From: G963556115 sp963666605
Lineage (GTDB): Bacteria; Planctomycetota; SZUA-567
DNA: 64,000 bases
Direction of reading: 5' to 3'
Assembly: GCA_965140405.1 (NCBI GenBank)
Contig: OZ223208.1
Coordinates: 744,001 to 808,000, forward strand
Shown here: in pieces, positions 33,697-42,389 of the stretch
How the letters are laid out: the number at the start of each line of letters is the position of its first letter
Position numbering within the stretch: the first letter of the stretch is position 1
Notes under the pieces: generated by a model
Database searches by the model: none
What the model saw: only the letters and a program-made list of their open reading frames with translations
Told to the model about the DNA's origin: nothing
Made by a program: the position numbers and the translations under genes

Positions 33697-35248
33697 CTCT
33701 TCTCCCACGATCATACAATCTGTTCATTTCACAAATATACCCTACGTCAAGATTCTCAAACTGCTCGGAAGTCATCCTCCACCTCCAGTTTCCTTCGCCT
33801 ACTCCAGGCCTATTCATCCTTGCTTCATTTCCAAGGCCTAGAATATCCTGTACAGGGAAGACGGCAACATCGGCAGCTGAAGCCATCGCAAGCTTTATAA
33901 GATCCCAGTGAATATTACCACCATCTATACCAATATACCTTCTGCAAAGATCCCTCTCCCGCTGAATAGTATCCCAGTCCATATGCTGGTAATCAATACC
34001 TTCGGCTTTATACCAGCCCTGCGAAGTATCATTATCATGAGTTCCTGTATAAACCACACAGTTCTTATCATATGAGTGAGGTCTATACATATTTGCCCCA
34101 TCACAAAAAGCAAATTGAAGTATTTTCATTCCCGGCAAATTGATATCATCCCTCAACGCCTCGACTTCAGGAGTAATAACTCCAAGATCTTCAGCAATGA
34201 ATGGAAGTTCATTCTCGATCTCTCCCTCAAATTCTTTTTGTACCACTGAGAAGAAACCTTTTCCTGGACCAGCTACCCATTTACCATTCTTTGCAGTCTC
34301 TTCACCACTCTTTACCTGCCAGTAAGCTTCAAACCCTCTAAAGTGATCAATTCTCACAATATCAGTCAGAAGTAGATTCGCCCTAATCCTTCTCATCCAC
34401 CACTTATAGCCATCAGCCTCCATAAGCTTCCACTTATAAATTGGATTCCCCCAAAGCTGACCATCTTCACAAAAGTAATCAGGTGGAGCTCCAGCCATAA
34501 GCAAGGCCTCACCAGTCTCTGGGTCAACTTCGAAGAATTCCCTTTCCGCCCAAACATCAGCACTATCATGAGCAGTATAAATAGGTAGATCCCCTATTAT
34601 CAGGATTCCTTTATCATTTGCTTTTTTCTTTATACCAGCCCACTGCTTACTAAAGATATACTGCAACCAAGATTCTAGCTCTATCTCAACAGCAAAATCC
34701 TCTCTAGCTTTGGCAATAGCCTTCTCTTCATACAAGGAGAGGTCTTTGTCATCCCACTCCCACCAGGCTTTTTCGCCATTTTTAGATTTTATAGCGACAA
34801 ATAACGCAAAGTCTTCCAACCAATCAGAATTATCCCGTTTATACTTTTCAAACTCACGATCAACCTCCAAGAACTTACTTTTATTTCGGGTAAAATTATC
34901 GAAAGCTATTTTAAATCGTTTAATTTTAAACTCTCTAACAGCTTTATAATCCACTCTAGATACTGATTCAGACTTATAACCTATAGCATCAGTTTCAGTA
35001 AGAAAACCCTCCTCAACCAATAACTCCAGAGAGATAAGAAAAGTATTACCTGCAAATGACGACAGTGCCTGGTAGGGGCTACCAGAAGAATTAATCGGAC
35101 CTAGCGGTAGCATCTGCCAATACTTCAAGTCTGCTTTGTCAAGATAATCGACAAAACGAGTGGCACTATCCCCTAGATCTCCAATTCCTCCTCCACCAGG
35201 TAGTGATGACGGATGTAGCAATACTCCCGCCCCTCTATCTAAAGCCAT
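33677..35248 (-). CDS. malQ: 4-alpha-glucanotransferase (amylomaltase, GH77)
   Basis: The 523-residue protein has GAGVLLHPSSLPGGGGIGDL, KYWQMLPLGPINSSGSPYQA, DIVRIDHFRGFEAYWQV (nucleophile Asp), LPFIAEDLGVITPEVEALRD (acid/base Glu) and VYTGTHDNDTSQGWY (third Asp). This is a complete GH77 active site. It moves maltosyl units between glucans in glycogen or maltodextrin metabolism. The same window also encodes a GH57 branching-enzyme-like protein. It is coupled to lipA by overlap although the pathways are unrelated. Confidence 0.95.
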   Translation of the reverse strand: MALDRGAGVLLHPSSLPGGGGIGDLGDSATRFVDYLDKADLKYWQMLPLGPINSSGSPYQALSSFAGNTFLISLELLVEEGFLTETDAIGYKSESVSRVDYKAVREFKIKRFKIAFDNFTRNKSKFLEVDREFEKYKRDNSDWLEDFALFVAIKSKNGEKAWWEWDDKDLSLYEEKAIAKAREDFAVEIELESWLQYIFSKQWAGIKKKANDKGILIIGDLPIYTAHDSADVWAEREFFEVDPETGEALLMAGAPPDYFCEDGQLWGNPIYKWKLMEADGYKWWMRRIRANLLLTDIVRIDHFRGFEAYWQVKSGEETAKNGKWVAGPGKGFFSVVQKEFEGEIENELPFIAEDLGVITPEVEALRDDINLPGMKILQFAFCDGANMYRPHSYDKNCVVYTGTHDNDTSQGWYKAEGIDYQHMDWDTIQRERDLCRRYIGIDGGNIHWDLIKLAMASAADVAVFPVQDILGLGNEARMNRPGVGEGNWRWRMTSEQFENLDVGYICEMNRLYDRGRRDVEEKS

Positions 35249-35399
35249 AACTTAACCCCTTACGTAACCTAATCAATTTAAATAATGATAACTAAACATA
35301 CCATTATATTATGCTATACCTAAAAAGTACAGAGTTTAATTATACCTATACCCTCGGAAACACAATAAATAAAACAACTTCTAACTTTTATAAAACAAA

Positions 35400-35425
35400 C
35401 GCCACACTTAAAATTAAGCGTGGCG
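35400..35425 (-). terminator. rho-independent terminator after the Bax-inhibitor family gene
   Basis: CGCCACACTTAA and TTAAGCGTGGCG pair with one mismatch. On the minus strand the stem is followed by TTTGTTTT. It separates the Bax-inhibitor gene from malQ downstream. Confidence 0.75.
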
Positions 35426-35463
35426 AATTAATAAATTCCTAAATAATAGCAAAAACTCCTCAC

Positions 35464-36249
35464 CTAGTCTCTGCTTCTAACCTTCGCTATCAACCTAAGT
35501 ATTTCAAGGTACAACCAAACTAGTGTCACAATCATAGCAAATGCGCCATACCATGACATGTATTTTGGTGCCCTGCGTGCGACTCCACTCTCGATAACTT
35601 GAAAATCAAATATAAGCGACAAGCTTGCAATAATACATATAAAAACACTCACTCCAATTCCAATAACTCCATTACCATTTACTTCAGGTATCTGGATACC
35701 CCAAATACCTAGTATAATATTTACTAAATACATCAGCATGATTGCAATCATTGATGACATAACCACTGCGCGTAACTTAGCCGTAGGTTTTATTATCTTT
35801 GCTGTATAGAGCAGTAACATGACAAAGAATATAATAAATGTTGTCGCAGCAGCCTGAATAACAATACCTTGATAAGAAGCTTCAAAGGTAGCTGATATTC
35901 CACCTAAAAATAGCCCTTCACAAAAAGCATAAGGTAGAGCAAGTATGGGAGCCGCCCTCATTTTAAAAATAATAATCAGAGCCAAAACAAACCCACCTAT
36001 AGCGCCGCCAAACATATATTGACTTACCGCCCTAGTCGCCATCGCAGCTGCGTATGGGTTATTATCTGCATATGAAAAGTTACTAAAAAATATTGTCCAT
36101 GGGATCAATGCTGCACCAATTACAACAAGAATCATAATAATTGCTCTGATAGCTGTACCTTCAGCTGTCATGGTATCTTCACCTGCACTAAATGCAGCAT
36201 CAGCAAATTTTTTCTCACTCATTGCTGGGCTACCTGAAATCAACGCCAT
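35464..36249 (-). CDS. Bax inhibitor-1/YccA-family membrane protein
   Basis: The 261-residue protein has a soluble start (MALISGSPAMSEKKFADAAF) and about seven membrane segments, including AIIMILVVIGAALIPWTIFF, GGFVLALIIIFK and YAFCEGLFLGGISATFEASY. The string ALPYAFCEGLFLGGIS is characteristic of the bacterial Bax inhibitor-1-like family. Its role in bacteria is poorly known: a channel-like or protease-modulating membrane protein is possible. AGGAG precedes the ATG. It is followed by a terminator. Confidence 0.85.
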   Translation of the reverse strand: MALISGSPAMSEKKFADAAFSAGEDTMTAEGTAIRAIIMILVVIGAALIPWTIFFSNFSYADNNPYAAAMATRAVSQYMFGGAIGGFVLALIIIFKMRAAPILALPYAFCEGLFLGGISATFEASYQGIVIQAAATTFIIFFVMLLLYTAKIIKPTAKLRAVVMSSMIAIMLMYLVNIILGIWGIQIPEVNGNGVIGIGVSVFICIIASLSLIFDFQVIESGVARRAPKYMSWYGAFAMIVTLVWLYLEILRLIAKVRSRD

Positions 36250-36275
36250 TTGTTTCTCCTAATAAATATTATAAA

Positions 36276-37940
36276 TTATCTTACACAGCCCTTTTTACGT
36301 CGCTTCTTATCCTCATACATTTTTACGTCTGCATCTTTTACAAAGTCATCAAAATTTTTATGCTTTTCAAGATCGTACTCCACCCCTCCATATGAGAAAT
36401 CGACTCCAACACCATTATATCGTCCCGCATAGTCAGCGTTAAGGCCAGCTCTTACTCTTTCAATTATGAGATTACCATCGACAAGACCTGTTCCAGTGAA
36501 AGCAACAATAAACTCATCACCTCCTATCCTGCAGACGATATCAGATTCTCTTACCTCGCATTTCAGTCTATCTGCTACAATCCTTATAAGTTCATCACCA
36601 GAATTATGCCCACAAGTGTCATTTACAGTTTTGAGATTGTTAACATCGATGACAAAGAGTGTGACCACGCCTTTTGTTCTACCTATCTTTCTTATTTCAT
36701 ACTTTAGAAATAGCATTCCGAAACGTCTATTATACAATGAGGTCAGCGGATCATAAGCAGCTGCAGACTTTATTGCATTCTCAAGAATCTTCTGCTTTAC
36801 TAAGCTCATAGAATATAGCGAAGCAATAAGAAAAAATATAATCTCCAACCAAATTACTGGAATTATATTAGTAACCACAAATGAGTCAAGTGTATCCCAG
36901 TAAGAGTCCAAATGTGTCAATGAGATAAGGGTCAAATCACTTTCATCATGCTCGGTAGACTCTATAACATTACTCTTTACCAGCCCGTATTTACTATTAC
37001 TACCAGAAGCTGTCGCATCTGCTCGAAAAGTTACCTTTGCAAAAAGATTACTATCTCTTGCATACACCCCGTCTTGGAGTCGAAATACCTCTTGGCTTGT
37101 CAACTTGAAGGTTTCACGAAACGCCTCAGCCGCATCAAATCCAAGCAAACTTTTTGAAACATTCTTTCCAGACCACTCTAGATACGCTAGAGGATCGCCA
37201 TATCCATTTAGTATAAAATATTTATCCCCTGCCGAATTATTACCTTGCTTGAGAATATGAGTAGTATCATATAGTAGCTCAGAGCCCAGAAAATTCAAGA
37301 CAATTATACCTTCCAAAATTCCTCTATTATAGACAGGAGTCGCAATTCTAAGAACAAGTTTATACGGCAGCTCGACCTTACCATTCTCCACATTCAAGTC
37401 AAGCTGAGATATGTATGCTATATTTGTTGAGAGGTTAATAGCCTCCTGAAAGTATTGTCTATCAGATTTATCCTGTAAAAGATCTTCAGACACAACTTGC
37501 GGCGAGCGACCTTCCACTCTATTTACTCGTACCTTCTCCATACCATCACTATTAATAAAGCGAGCTTGGTCATAAGAGTCGCTGTTCTTTATAAACCTAT
37601 AGAGGATTGCCTCGATGTTCTTCAAATTACTGATAACATCGCCTTTTGTTTCATGATCAACGACATCACTAAGAAAGAAGATATCATTCAATGAAGACTT
37701 GATATTCATACTCAACATAAGCCTTATACTATCAAGTTCATCAGAGACTTCCTTTCTATTTTTTTTTTCTGCATCAACTTTCTGGACATAACCTATAATT
37801 GCAAGAATTAATATAAGAAAAACATTTAGAACTATAAATGTAATGCCGAAGAATCTCGACCTCATATGCCTATTTTCAGACATTGAGAGAGTCTCTTTAA
37901 CAAAAGATTCCTGATCTATTAGTTCATCAGATGTCTTCAT
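36276..37940 (-). CDS. membrane diguanylate cyclase with periplasmic Cache-like sensor
   Basis: The protein has about 554 residues from ATG 37938-37940, with AGGGTG before it. TM1 is FGITFIVLNVFLILILAIIG (about 30-50). A long periplasmic domain (about 60-360) has Cache-like features (VSEDLLQDKSDRQYFQEAIN, ILEGIIVLNFLG). TM2 is at about 365-390. A GGDEF domain follows with AYDPLTSLYNRRFGMLFLKY and the full active site RIGGDEF, preceded by a RESD I-site five residues earlier. It should make cyclic di-GMP and be product-inhibited. It lies 69 bp downstream of the cbiC gene. Confidence 0.88.
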   Translation of the reverse strand: MKTSDELIDQESFVKETLSMSENRHMRSRFFGITFIVLNVFLILILAIIGYVQKVDAEKKNRKEVSDELDSIRLMLSMNIKSSLNDIFFLSDVVDHETKGDVISNLKNIEAILYRFIKNSDSYDQARFINSDGMEKVRVNRVEGRSPQVVSEDLLQDKSDRQYFQEAINLSTNIAYISQLDLNVENGKVELPYKLVLRIATPVYNRGILEGIIVLNFLGSELLYDTTHILKQGNNSAGDKYFILNGYGDPLAYLEWSGKNVSKSLLGFDAAEAFRETFKLTSQEVFRLQDGVYARDSNLFAKVTFRADATASGSNSKYGLVKSNVIESTEHDESDLTLISLTHLDSYWDTLDSFVVTNIIPVIWLEIIFFLIASLYSMSLVKQKILENAIKSAAAYDPLTSLYNRRFGMLFLKYEIRKIGRTKGVVTLFVIDVNNLKTVNDTCGHNSGDELIRIVADRLKCEVRESDIVCRIGGDEFIVAFTGTGLVDGNLIIERVRAGLNADYAGRYNGVGVDFSYGGVEYDLEKHKNFDDFVKDADVKMYEDKKRRKKGCVR

Positions 37941-38009
37941 AATCACCCTCACACATAGGTGTTCAACAAAACATAAATTAAATAATACGAACACCCAATA
38001 ACTTCGCAC

Positions 38010-38975
38010 TTAGTTCTGGTGCGTTTTTGCTAAAAGCGCCAAAGCATTGAGCGCAGCAGCTGCGGCAGGAGAGCCGCCTCTAGGAGAAGTATTTGCAATA
38101 TACTCATGGTCTGATTTGATTAATTCTAATTTGGACTCTCGCGCCCCAACAAACCCAACTGGTAGACCTACAACTAGCGCTGGTTTGACATTCATTTTAA
38201 GTAATTGCCAAATAGCGGTTGGAGCATTACCGATGACTACAATTGCTCCATCTAATTTATCTTCTAGACTCATCATAGCTGCAGCAGCCCTTGTACACAT
38301 TTTTTCCTTAGCCAATTCTACAATCTCTGGCTCACCGATCGAACAGATAATCTCCGAGTCAACCTTTGTCATTGCAGTTTTGAGCATGTTTACATCACAA
38401 ATTATAGGTTTTCCAGACTTTATCGCATCTATACCTTTCTTGACTGCTCCACTAGAAAACCTCAAGGTATTTGCAAACGAATAATCCGCTGTCGCATGTA
38501 TAATTCTTCTTGCCACTACCTTTTCTCTCACCGACATATTAGATATAGTTCGTAGTTTTCCATCAATTATATGATGGCTAAGGGTCTCAATATTCCTACC
38601 CAATTCTGGCAAGAGATCCTTGTCAGTATATTTTGAAGTGATAGTCTCCCAAATCATGTCTTCAAGTACAAGGTCAGAGGTATAATCATTAACTATCTCT
38701 ACCCCCACATCCATATTAGTATCTAAAAATTTATTTATACACTCATTAATCGCCATCAACATTTCATTATCTTGAGGGATACTAAGTGGTATAATAATTA
38801 CATCCTTTATACCATCTTCAGAGACTCTTGCTAACTGAGTAAAAATTTCAGTCTGATTAGCTGTAACACCTACAATATCAACATCTAGCACACGAGTATT
38901 TAAATTACTAATTAACTCATTAAAATTAGTTCTATCTTCTTTTTCACCAGTTACTACAATTGCTCTCTTACTCAT
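38010..38975 (-). CDS. precorrin-8X methylmutase (CbiC/CobH) with an N-terminal CbiX-like extension
   Basis: The 321-residue protein is longer than CbiC (about 210). Residues about 115-321 are CbiC: VVARRIIHATADYSFANTLR with the catalytic His, SGKPIICDVNMLKTAM, VVIGNAPTAIWQLLKM, VVGLPVGFVGARESKLELIK and TSPRGGSPAAAAALNALALL. The first 110 residues (RAIVVTGEKEDRTNF, DVIIIPLSIPQDNEMLM) resemble a CbiX-like chelatase half, but the chelatase His residues are not clear. It would move a methyl group in cobalamin synthesis. No other cobalamin gene is in the window. Confidence 0.82.
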   Translation of the reverse strand: MSKRAIVVTGEKEDRTNFNELISNLNTRVLDVDIVGVTANQTEIFTQLARVSEDGIKDVIIIPLSIPQDNEMLMAINECINKFLDTNMDVGVEIVNDYTSDLVLEDMIWETITSKYTDKDLLPELGRNIETLSHHIIDGKLRTISNMSVREKVVARRIIHATADYSFANTLRFSSGAVKKGIDAIKSGKPIICDVNMLKTAMTKVDSEIICSIGEPEIVELAKEKMCTRAAAAMMSLEDKLDGAIVVIGNAPTAIWQLLKMNVKPALVVGLPVGFVGARESKLELIKSDHEYIANTSPRGGSPAAAAALNALALLAKTHQN

Positions 38976-39252
38976 TACTTTTCCTTATCATATTGTTGCA
39001 CTATTATTTCAATTATGCATATTATAGCTTATTTCACAAAAAAACTATAGCAAAAACATCCATATTTACTAATTATTAGTTTACATTAATATCCATAAAA
39101 ATTAAACTCGAAAGCATCATTATTATGTTTACCAAATCCTTACAATATAAATAATAGAGTATCATATGTGAAAAGCTGTTTGACATAGCTATAATAATCC
39201 ATACGCTATAAAGTTTGAGAATACTAACTAACCCACTAATAATAGGCTGATT

Positions 39253-40695
39253 ATGTCAAAAAAAGCAGATAACAGCGGCTCATCCATAGATAAGCCGGTC
39301 AAGAAGAAGAAAAAAGAGAGCGCTTGGGAATTTACTCGCTCTATGATAATCCTACTGGGAATAGTCGTAATTATAAAATGGTTTGTTTGTGACATCTTTT
39401 TCATCCCTTCAGGGAGTATGGAACAAACACTTCATGGACACCCTGAAAATGGTGACCGTATTTTCTGCACAAAACTCAACTACCTATGGCGCAACCCAGA
39501 ACGCTGGGAAGTCTTTGTTTTCAAATTCCCTTATCAACAGACCCCACAAGGAGATTCATCACCATACAAAGGAGAACACTTTATAAAGCGTTGCGTAGGA
39601 CTCCCAGGTGAGTCAATAGCTCTATCTGGTGGAGACGTCTTCATCAGTAAAAACAAGAATAAGGCAAAAAGAGCGGTTAAAAGCAACGGTATTCAAGATA
39701 AAATATGGATGCCTGTATACAGTGAAAGTTTTAAAGATTTAAGCATTGATGAGTTAGGCTACTACTGGACGATCCAACCCAAAGACTCAAACTCTATACA
39801 GATAATAAACAATTCGCTTACTACGGATGAGAACAACAAAGAGATCGAACTATCCTTCAAACCTCACACAAGATTTGGAGCTCTGGCAGGAATACCTGAC
39901 AGATATGTAAGAAGGCAAGTTGTCGAATTTTCCTGCCCAGTAATAGGCTGTTCTGGTAAAGTCAGAAAGACCGTTTCATCACCAAAGATGACAGCACGTT
40001 GCCCAATATGTGGAGAATACCTCCAAGAGTCTGACGTTATCAGCTATGACTACCGAACTGGCTACCCTGCCAATTACCAAGCCGCATTTGACGAAGTATC
40101 AAAGGTTGCCGATCCACAATACCGTGGAGAATGGTGGCACTTTGTGCCAGACCTCTCATTTAGTAGTAAACTCACGCTTTTATCACCAGAATCCAGTCTA
40201 AAGTGTTCAGTAATTTCAAATAAGACCTCATACTCCGCACTCTTTACAAATTCAAATGTTAAAGTATATAAAAACGGTGAGCTACTCAAAGAGACTGCGA
40301 TTAGTATCAATCAAGGCGAGAGCAATAGTATACAGTTCTACCATCTGGATGGTCAACTTCGGGCATATCTTGATGGGGAAGAGATTATAAACATTACTGC
40401 AGACCCAGAAGAATTGACGTCAAGCATAAAATCTCCAAAGAACACAAATGTCAAACTCTCCATATCAGGAGCGCTCTCTCTTTCTGACATAAGTATTTCA
40501 AGAGACATATATTACTATAATTACAATGACAATCGAGGCTTCTTTACCCTCCCAGATAATGGATATATGGCATTAGGAGACAATTGTCCATCTTCAAACG
40601 ATTCAAGATTCTGGGGACCAGTTCCTCAGGCAAATCTTGAAGGTACGGCGCAATTTATCTGGTGGCCACTGCATGCAATTAAAATGCTCCACTAA
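39253..40695 (+). CDS. lepB: signal peptidase I with a large inserted zinc-ribbon and LamG-like segment
   Basis: The 480-residue protein has a Lys-rich start and a membrane segment at about 30-48 (SMIILLGIVVIIKWFVCDIF). FFIPSGSMEQTLHGH carries nucleophile Ser55. EHFIKRCVGLPGESIAL carries general base Lys112. The final conserved box is GYMALGDNCPSSNDSRFWGP (about 440-460). Between them about 300 residues are inserted: a four-cysteine zinc-ribbon (C228, C233, C250, C253, CPVIGC and CPICG) and a beta-rich LamG-like part with a repeated DGEEIINI-type strand. It cleaves signal peptides at the inner membrane; the insert should face the periplasm. Confidence 0.88.
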   Translation: MSKKADNSGSSIDKPVKKKKKESAWEFTRSMIILLGIVVIIKWFVCDIFFIPSGSMEQTLHGHPENGDRIFCTKLNYLWRNPERWEVFVFKFPYQQTPQGDSSPYKGEHFIKRCVGLPGESIALSGGDVFISKNKNKAKRAVKSNGIQDKIWMPVYSESFKDLSIDELGYYWTIQPKDSNSIQIINNSLTTDENNKEIELSFKPHTRFGALAGIPDRYVRRQVVEFSCPVIGCSGKVRKTVSSPKMTARCPICGEYLQESDVISYDYRTGYPANYQAAFDEVSKVADPQYRGEWWHFVPDLSFSSKLTLLSPESSLKCSVISNKTSYSALFTNSNVKVYKNGELLKETAISINQGESNSIQFYHLDGQLRAYLDGEEIINITADPEELTSSIKSPKNTNVKLSISGALSLSDISISRDIYYYNYNDNRGFFTLPDNGYMALGDNCPSSNDSRFWGPVPQANLEGTAQFIWWPLHAIKMLH

Positions 40696-40804
40696 AATAG
40701 CCAACAATTATTATATAAAATATCTCAAATAAATAGATAAAATTAGTTTTCTACTTGCATCACTAAATTATTGGGATATACTCTTTGAACTAGTATTTAT
40801 TTTT

Positions 40805-40834
40805 CGGTGCAGAAGACAGGTGTTTTCTGCACCG
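40805..40834 (+). other. hairpin in the lepB-rpsU gap
   Basis: CGGTGCAGAA and TTCTGCACCG form a perfect 10-bp stem with a 10-nt loop, 44 bp before the S21 start codon. No U-run follows, so it could be a leader element of rpsU, or a weak terminator of lepB. Confidence 0.45.
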
Positions 40835-40877
40835 ACTATTTAATCTTCAGATAACAACTTGAGAGGGGGTGATACAT

Positions 40878-41168
40878 TTGTTACGTCTCGATTTAAAACC
40901 AGGTGAGTCTCTTGATAAGGCACTACGTCGCTTCAAGAAACTTTGTAACCGTGAAGGTCTTACACGCGATATGCGTCGTACGACTTGTTTCGAAAAACCG
41001 AGTGAGGCTAATAAGCGAATCAAGCGTGAGCAAGAACGTGCTCGTGCTAAACTTTCTCGTCAAGGCGACAAACGCAAAGTTAAGGCTAGAAAAATGCGTC
41101 AAAAAGCACTTAAGTCTGCCAAAGTTAGTAAGCACGGAGATAGCGAAAGCTCAAATTCTGATGCTTAA
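40878..41168 (+). CDS. rpsU: 30S ribosomal protein S21
   Basis: The 96-residue protein has LDLKPGESLDKALRRFKKLC, NREGLTRDMRRTTCFEKPSE and a basic tail with ERARAKLSRQ. The fold and basic character match S21, with a longer C-terminal tail than the usual 60-70 residues. I chose TTG at 40878, because GAGAGGGGG ends 8 nt before it. A GTG at 40869 overlaps this ribosome site and would be a poor start. S21 binds the 30S platform near the anti-Shine-Dalgarno. A hairpin lies upstream, and a strong stem follows. Confidence 0.87.
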   Translation: MLRLDLKPGESLDKALRRFKKLCNREGLTRDMRRTTCFEKPSEANKRIKREQERARAKLSRQGDKRKVKARKMRQKALKSAKVSKHGDSESSNSDA

Positions 41169-41196
41169 ACTTGAGCTCATGCTTAAAAACAGTCCT

Positions 41197-41229
41197 TTTG
41201 AGGCGTTCTGCTATGCAGAACGCCTCAAA
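41197..41229 (+). terminator. terminator after rpsU
   Basis: A perfect 15-bp stem TTTGAGGCGTTCTGC / GCAGAACGCCTCAAA with a 3-nt loop lies 28 bp after the stop. The T-run is weak (ATCATTAATT). Confidence 0.8.
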
Positions 41230-41339
41230 TCATTAATTATATTTATAATTGTATTGGAAAGCAGAATTGCTATAATACCAAGAAGATGAATAATTACTAA
41301 TGAAATACTAAAATTCTAATAATAAATATGTTTTAAAAT

Positions 41340-42323
41340 ATGAGGATCAAACGAATGAAAAATATATGGGTACTCTCTTTTGCACTAATCATGGCAATAA
41401 CATTATTTTCTGGGTGTGAACAACCAACAACTATGTCAGATGACACAAAAGCAACTGAAAGTAAAGATAACGAAGAAGGAGTTTCTGAAGATGGCGTAAC
41501 TGAAGAAGGTCCAAATGCAATGTCGTTCTGGTCACCTGAGAGAACAAAACTTAGAGTGGTAGTAAGCATTCCACCTCAAAAATACTTTGTAGAACAAATT
41601 GGTGGAGCAAATGTTGAAGTAATTAGCCTACTTGAAGAAGGTGATGAGTTTCTTACCTCAACACCTTCTGATGCAAAACTCGCTGCACTTGCGGAGGCAG
41701 ACCTATACTTTATGATTGGTGCACCGTTTGAGACAAGTATCAGTATGCCATCTACAGTTGTTGGTGTTGACACAAGAAAAGACGTCAATTTAAAACCATA
41801 CTCATCTCATACTGAGTATTTAAATGCATCAAAGAACAACAAAAATGACCCTTTCTTCTGGCTTTCTCCAACAATGGTTATCCAGAGTTCATCTTCAATG
41901 TACCTAAATCTTCGTGATCGCATTAGTGGAGACCGAGAGACTGTTCGTACAAACTACACACACTTTGTACGAGACCTGAACAACCTTGAAGGTGATATAC
42001 ATAGAGTCTTACTAAATGCGGTAAATAGTGAGGTCTATACCGATTATCCGGTACTTGGATATTTTGGCATAACCTTCAATATCAAACAGAAGCAATTTGA
42101 CTCAAAAAAGGGAGGCGATATCAATACACTTGCTCGTAGCGCAATCAAAGAAGATGTCCATACTATATTCTTTGGACCATACCTACCAGAAGGTATCAAA
42201 GGTAACCTAGAAGATCTTATCAACGGTACTGTCTCTGCAATTAACCCTCTACAAGAGAGCTATGCTAACAACCTCTTACAGATAGCTGAGGCGATAGCAT
42301 CAGGAAGCAGTAAAGCTCAGTAA
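41340..42323 (+). CDS. ZnuA/TroA-like solute-binding lipoprotein with altered metal site
   Basis: The 327-residue protein has a lipobox (ITLFSGC, Cys26), an acidic low-complexity linker (about 30-65) and a TroA-like domain: LRVVVSIPPQKYFVEQIGGA, EVISLLEEGDEFLTSTPSDA, LAEADLYFMIGAPFE, PFFWLSP and YPVLGYFGI. In ZnuA these last two read DPHxWLDP and HDAFGYF-like. Here Phe and Tyr stand where ligand His residues are expected, so zinc binding as known is unlikely. It is followed, 66 bp later, by an LptB-type ATPase. No ZnuBC partner is adjacent. Ligand unknown. Confidence 0.72.
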   Translation: MRIKRMKNIWVLSFALIMAITLFSGCEQPTTMSDDTKATESKDNEEGVSEDGVTEEGPNAMSFWSPERTKLRVVVSIPPQKYFVEQIGGANVEVISLLEEGDEFLTSTPSDAKLAALAEADLYFMIGAPFETSISMPSTVVGVDTRKDVNLKPYSSHTEYLNASKNNKNDPFFWLSPTMVIQSSSSMYLNLRDRISGDRETVRTNYTHFVRDLNNLEGDIHRVLLNAVNSEVYTDYPVLGYFGITFNIKQKQFDSKKGGDINTLARSAIKEDVHTIFFGPYLPEGIKGNLEDLINGTVSAINPLQESYANNLLQIAEAIASGSSKAQ

Positions 42324-42389
42324 CCGTATATTAAGTTGCAAAAATCAACAGTTTGAAAAACACAAAAAGTATTTTGGAGATAAAGAGTT

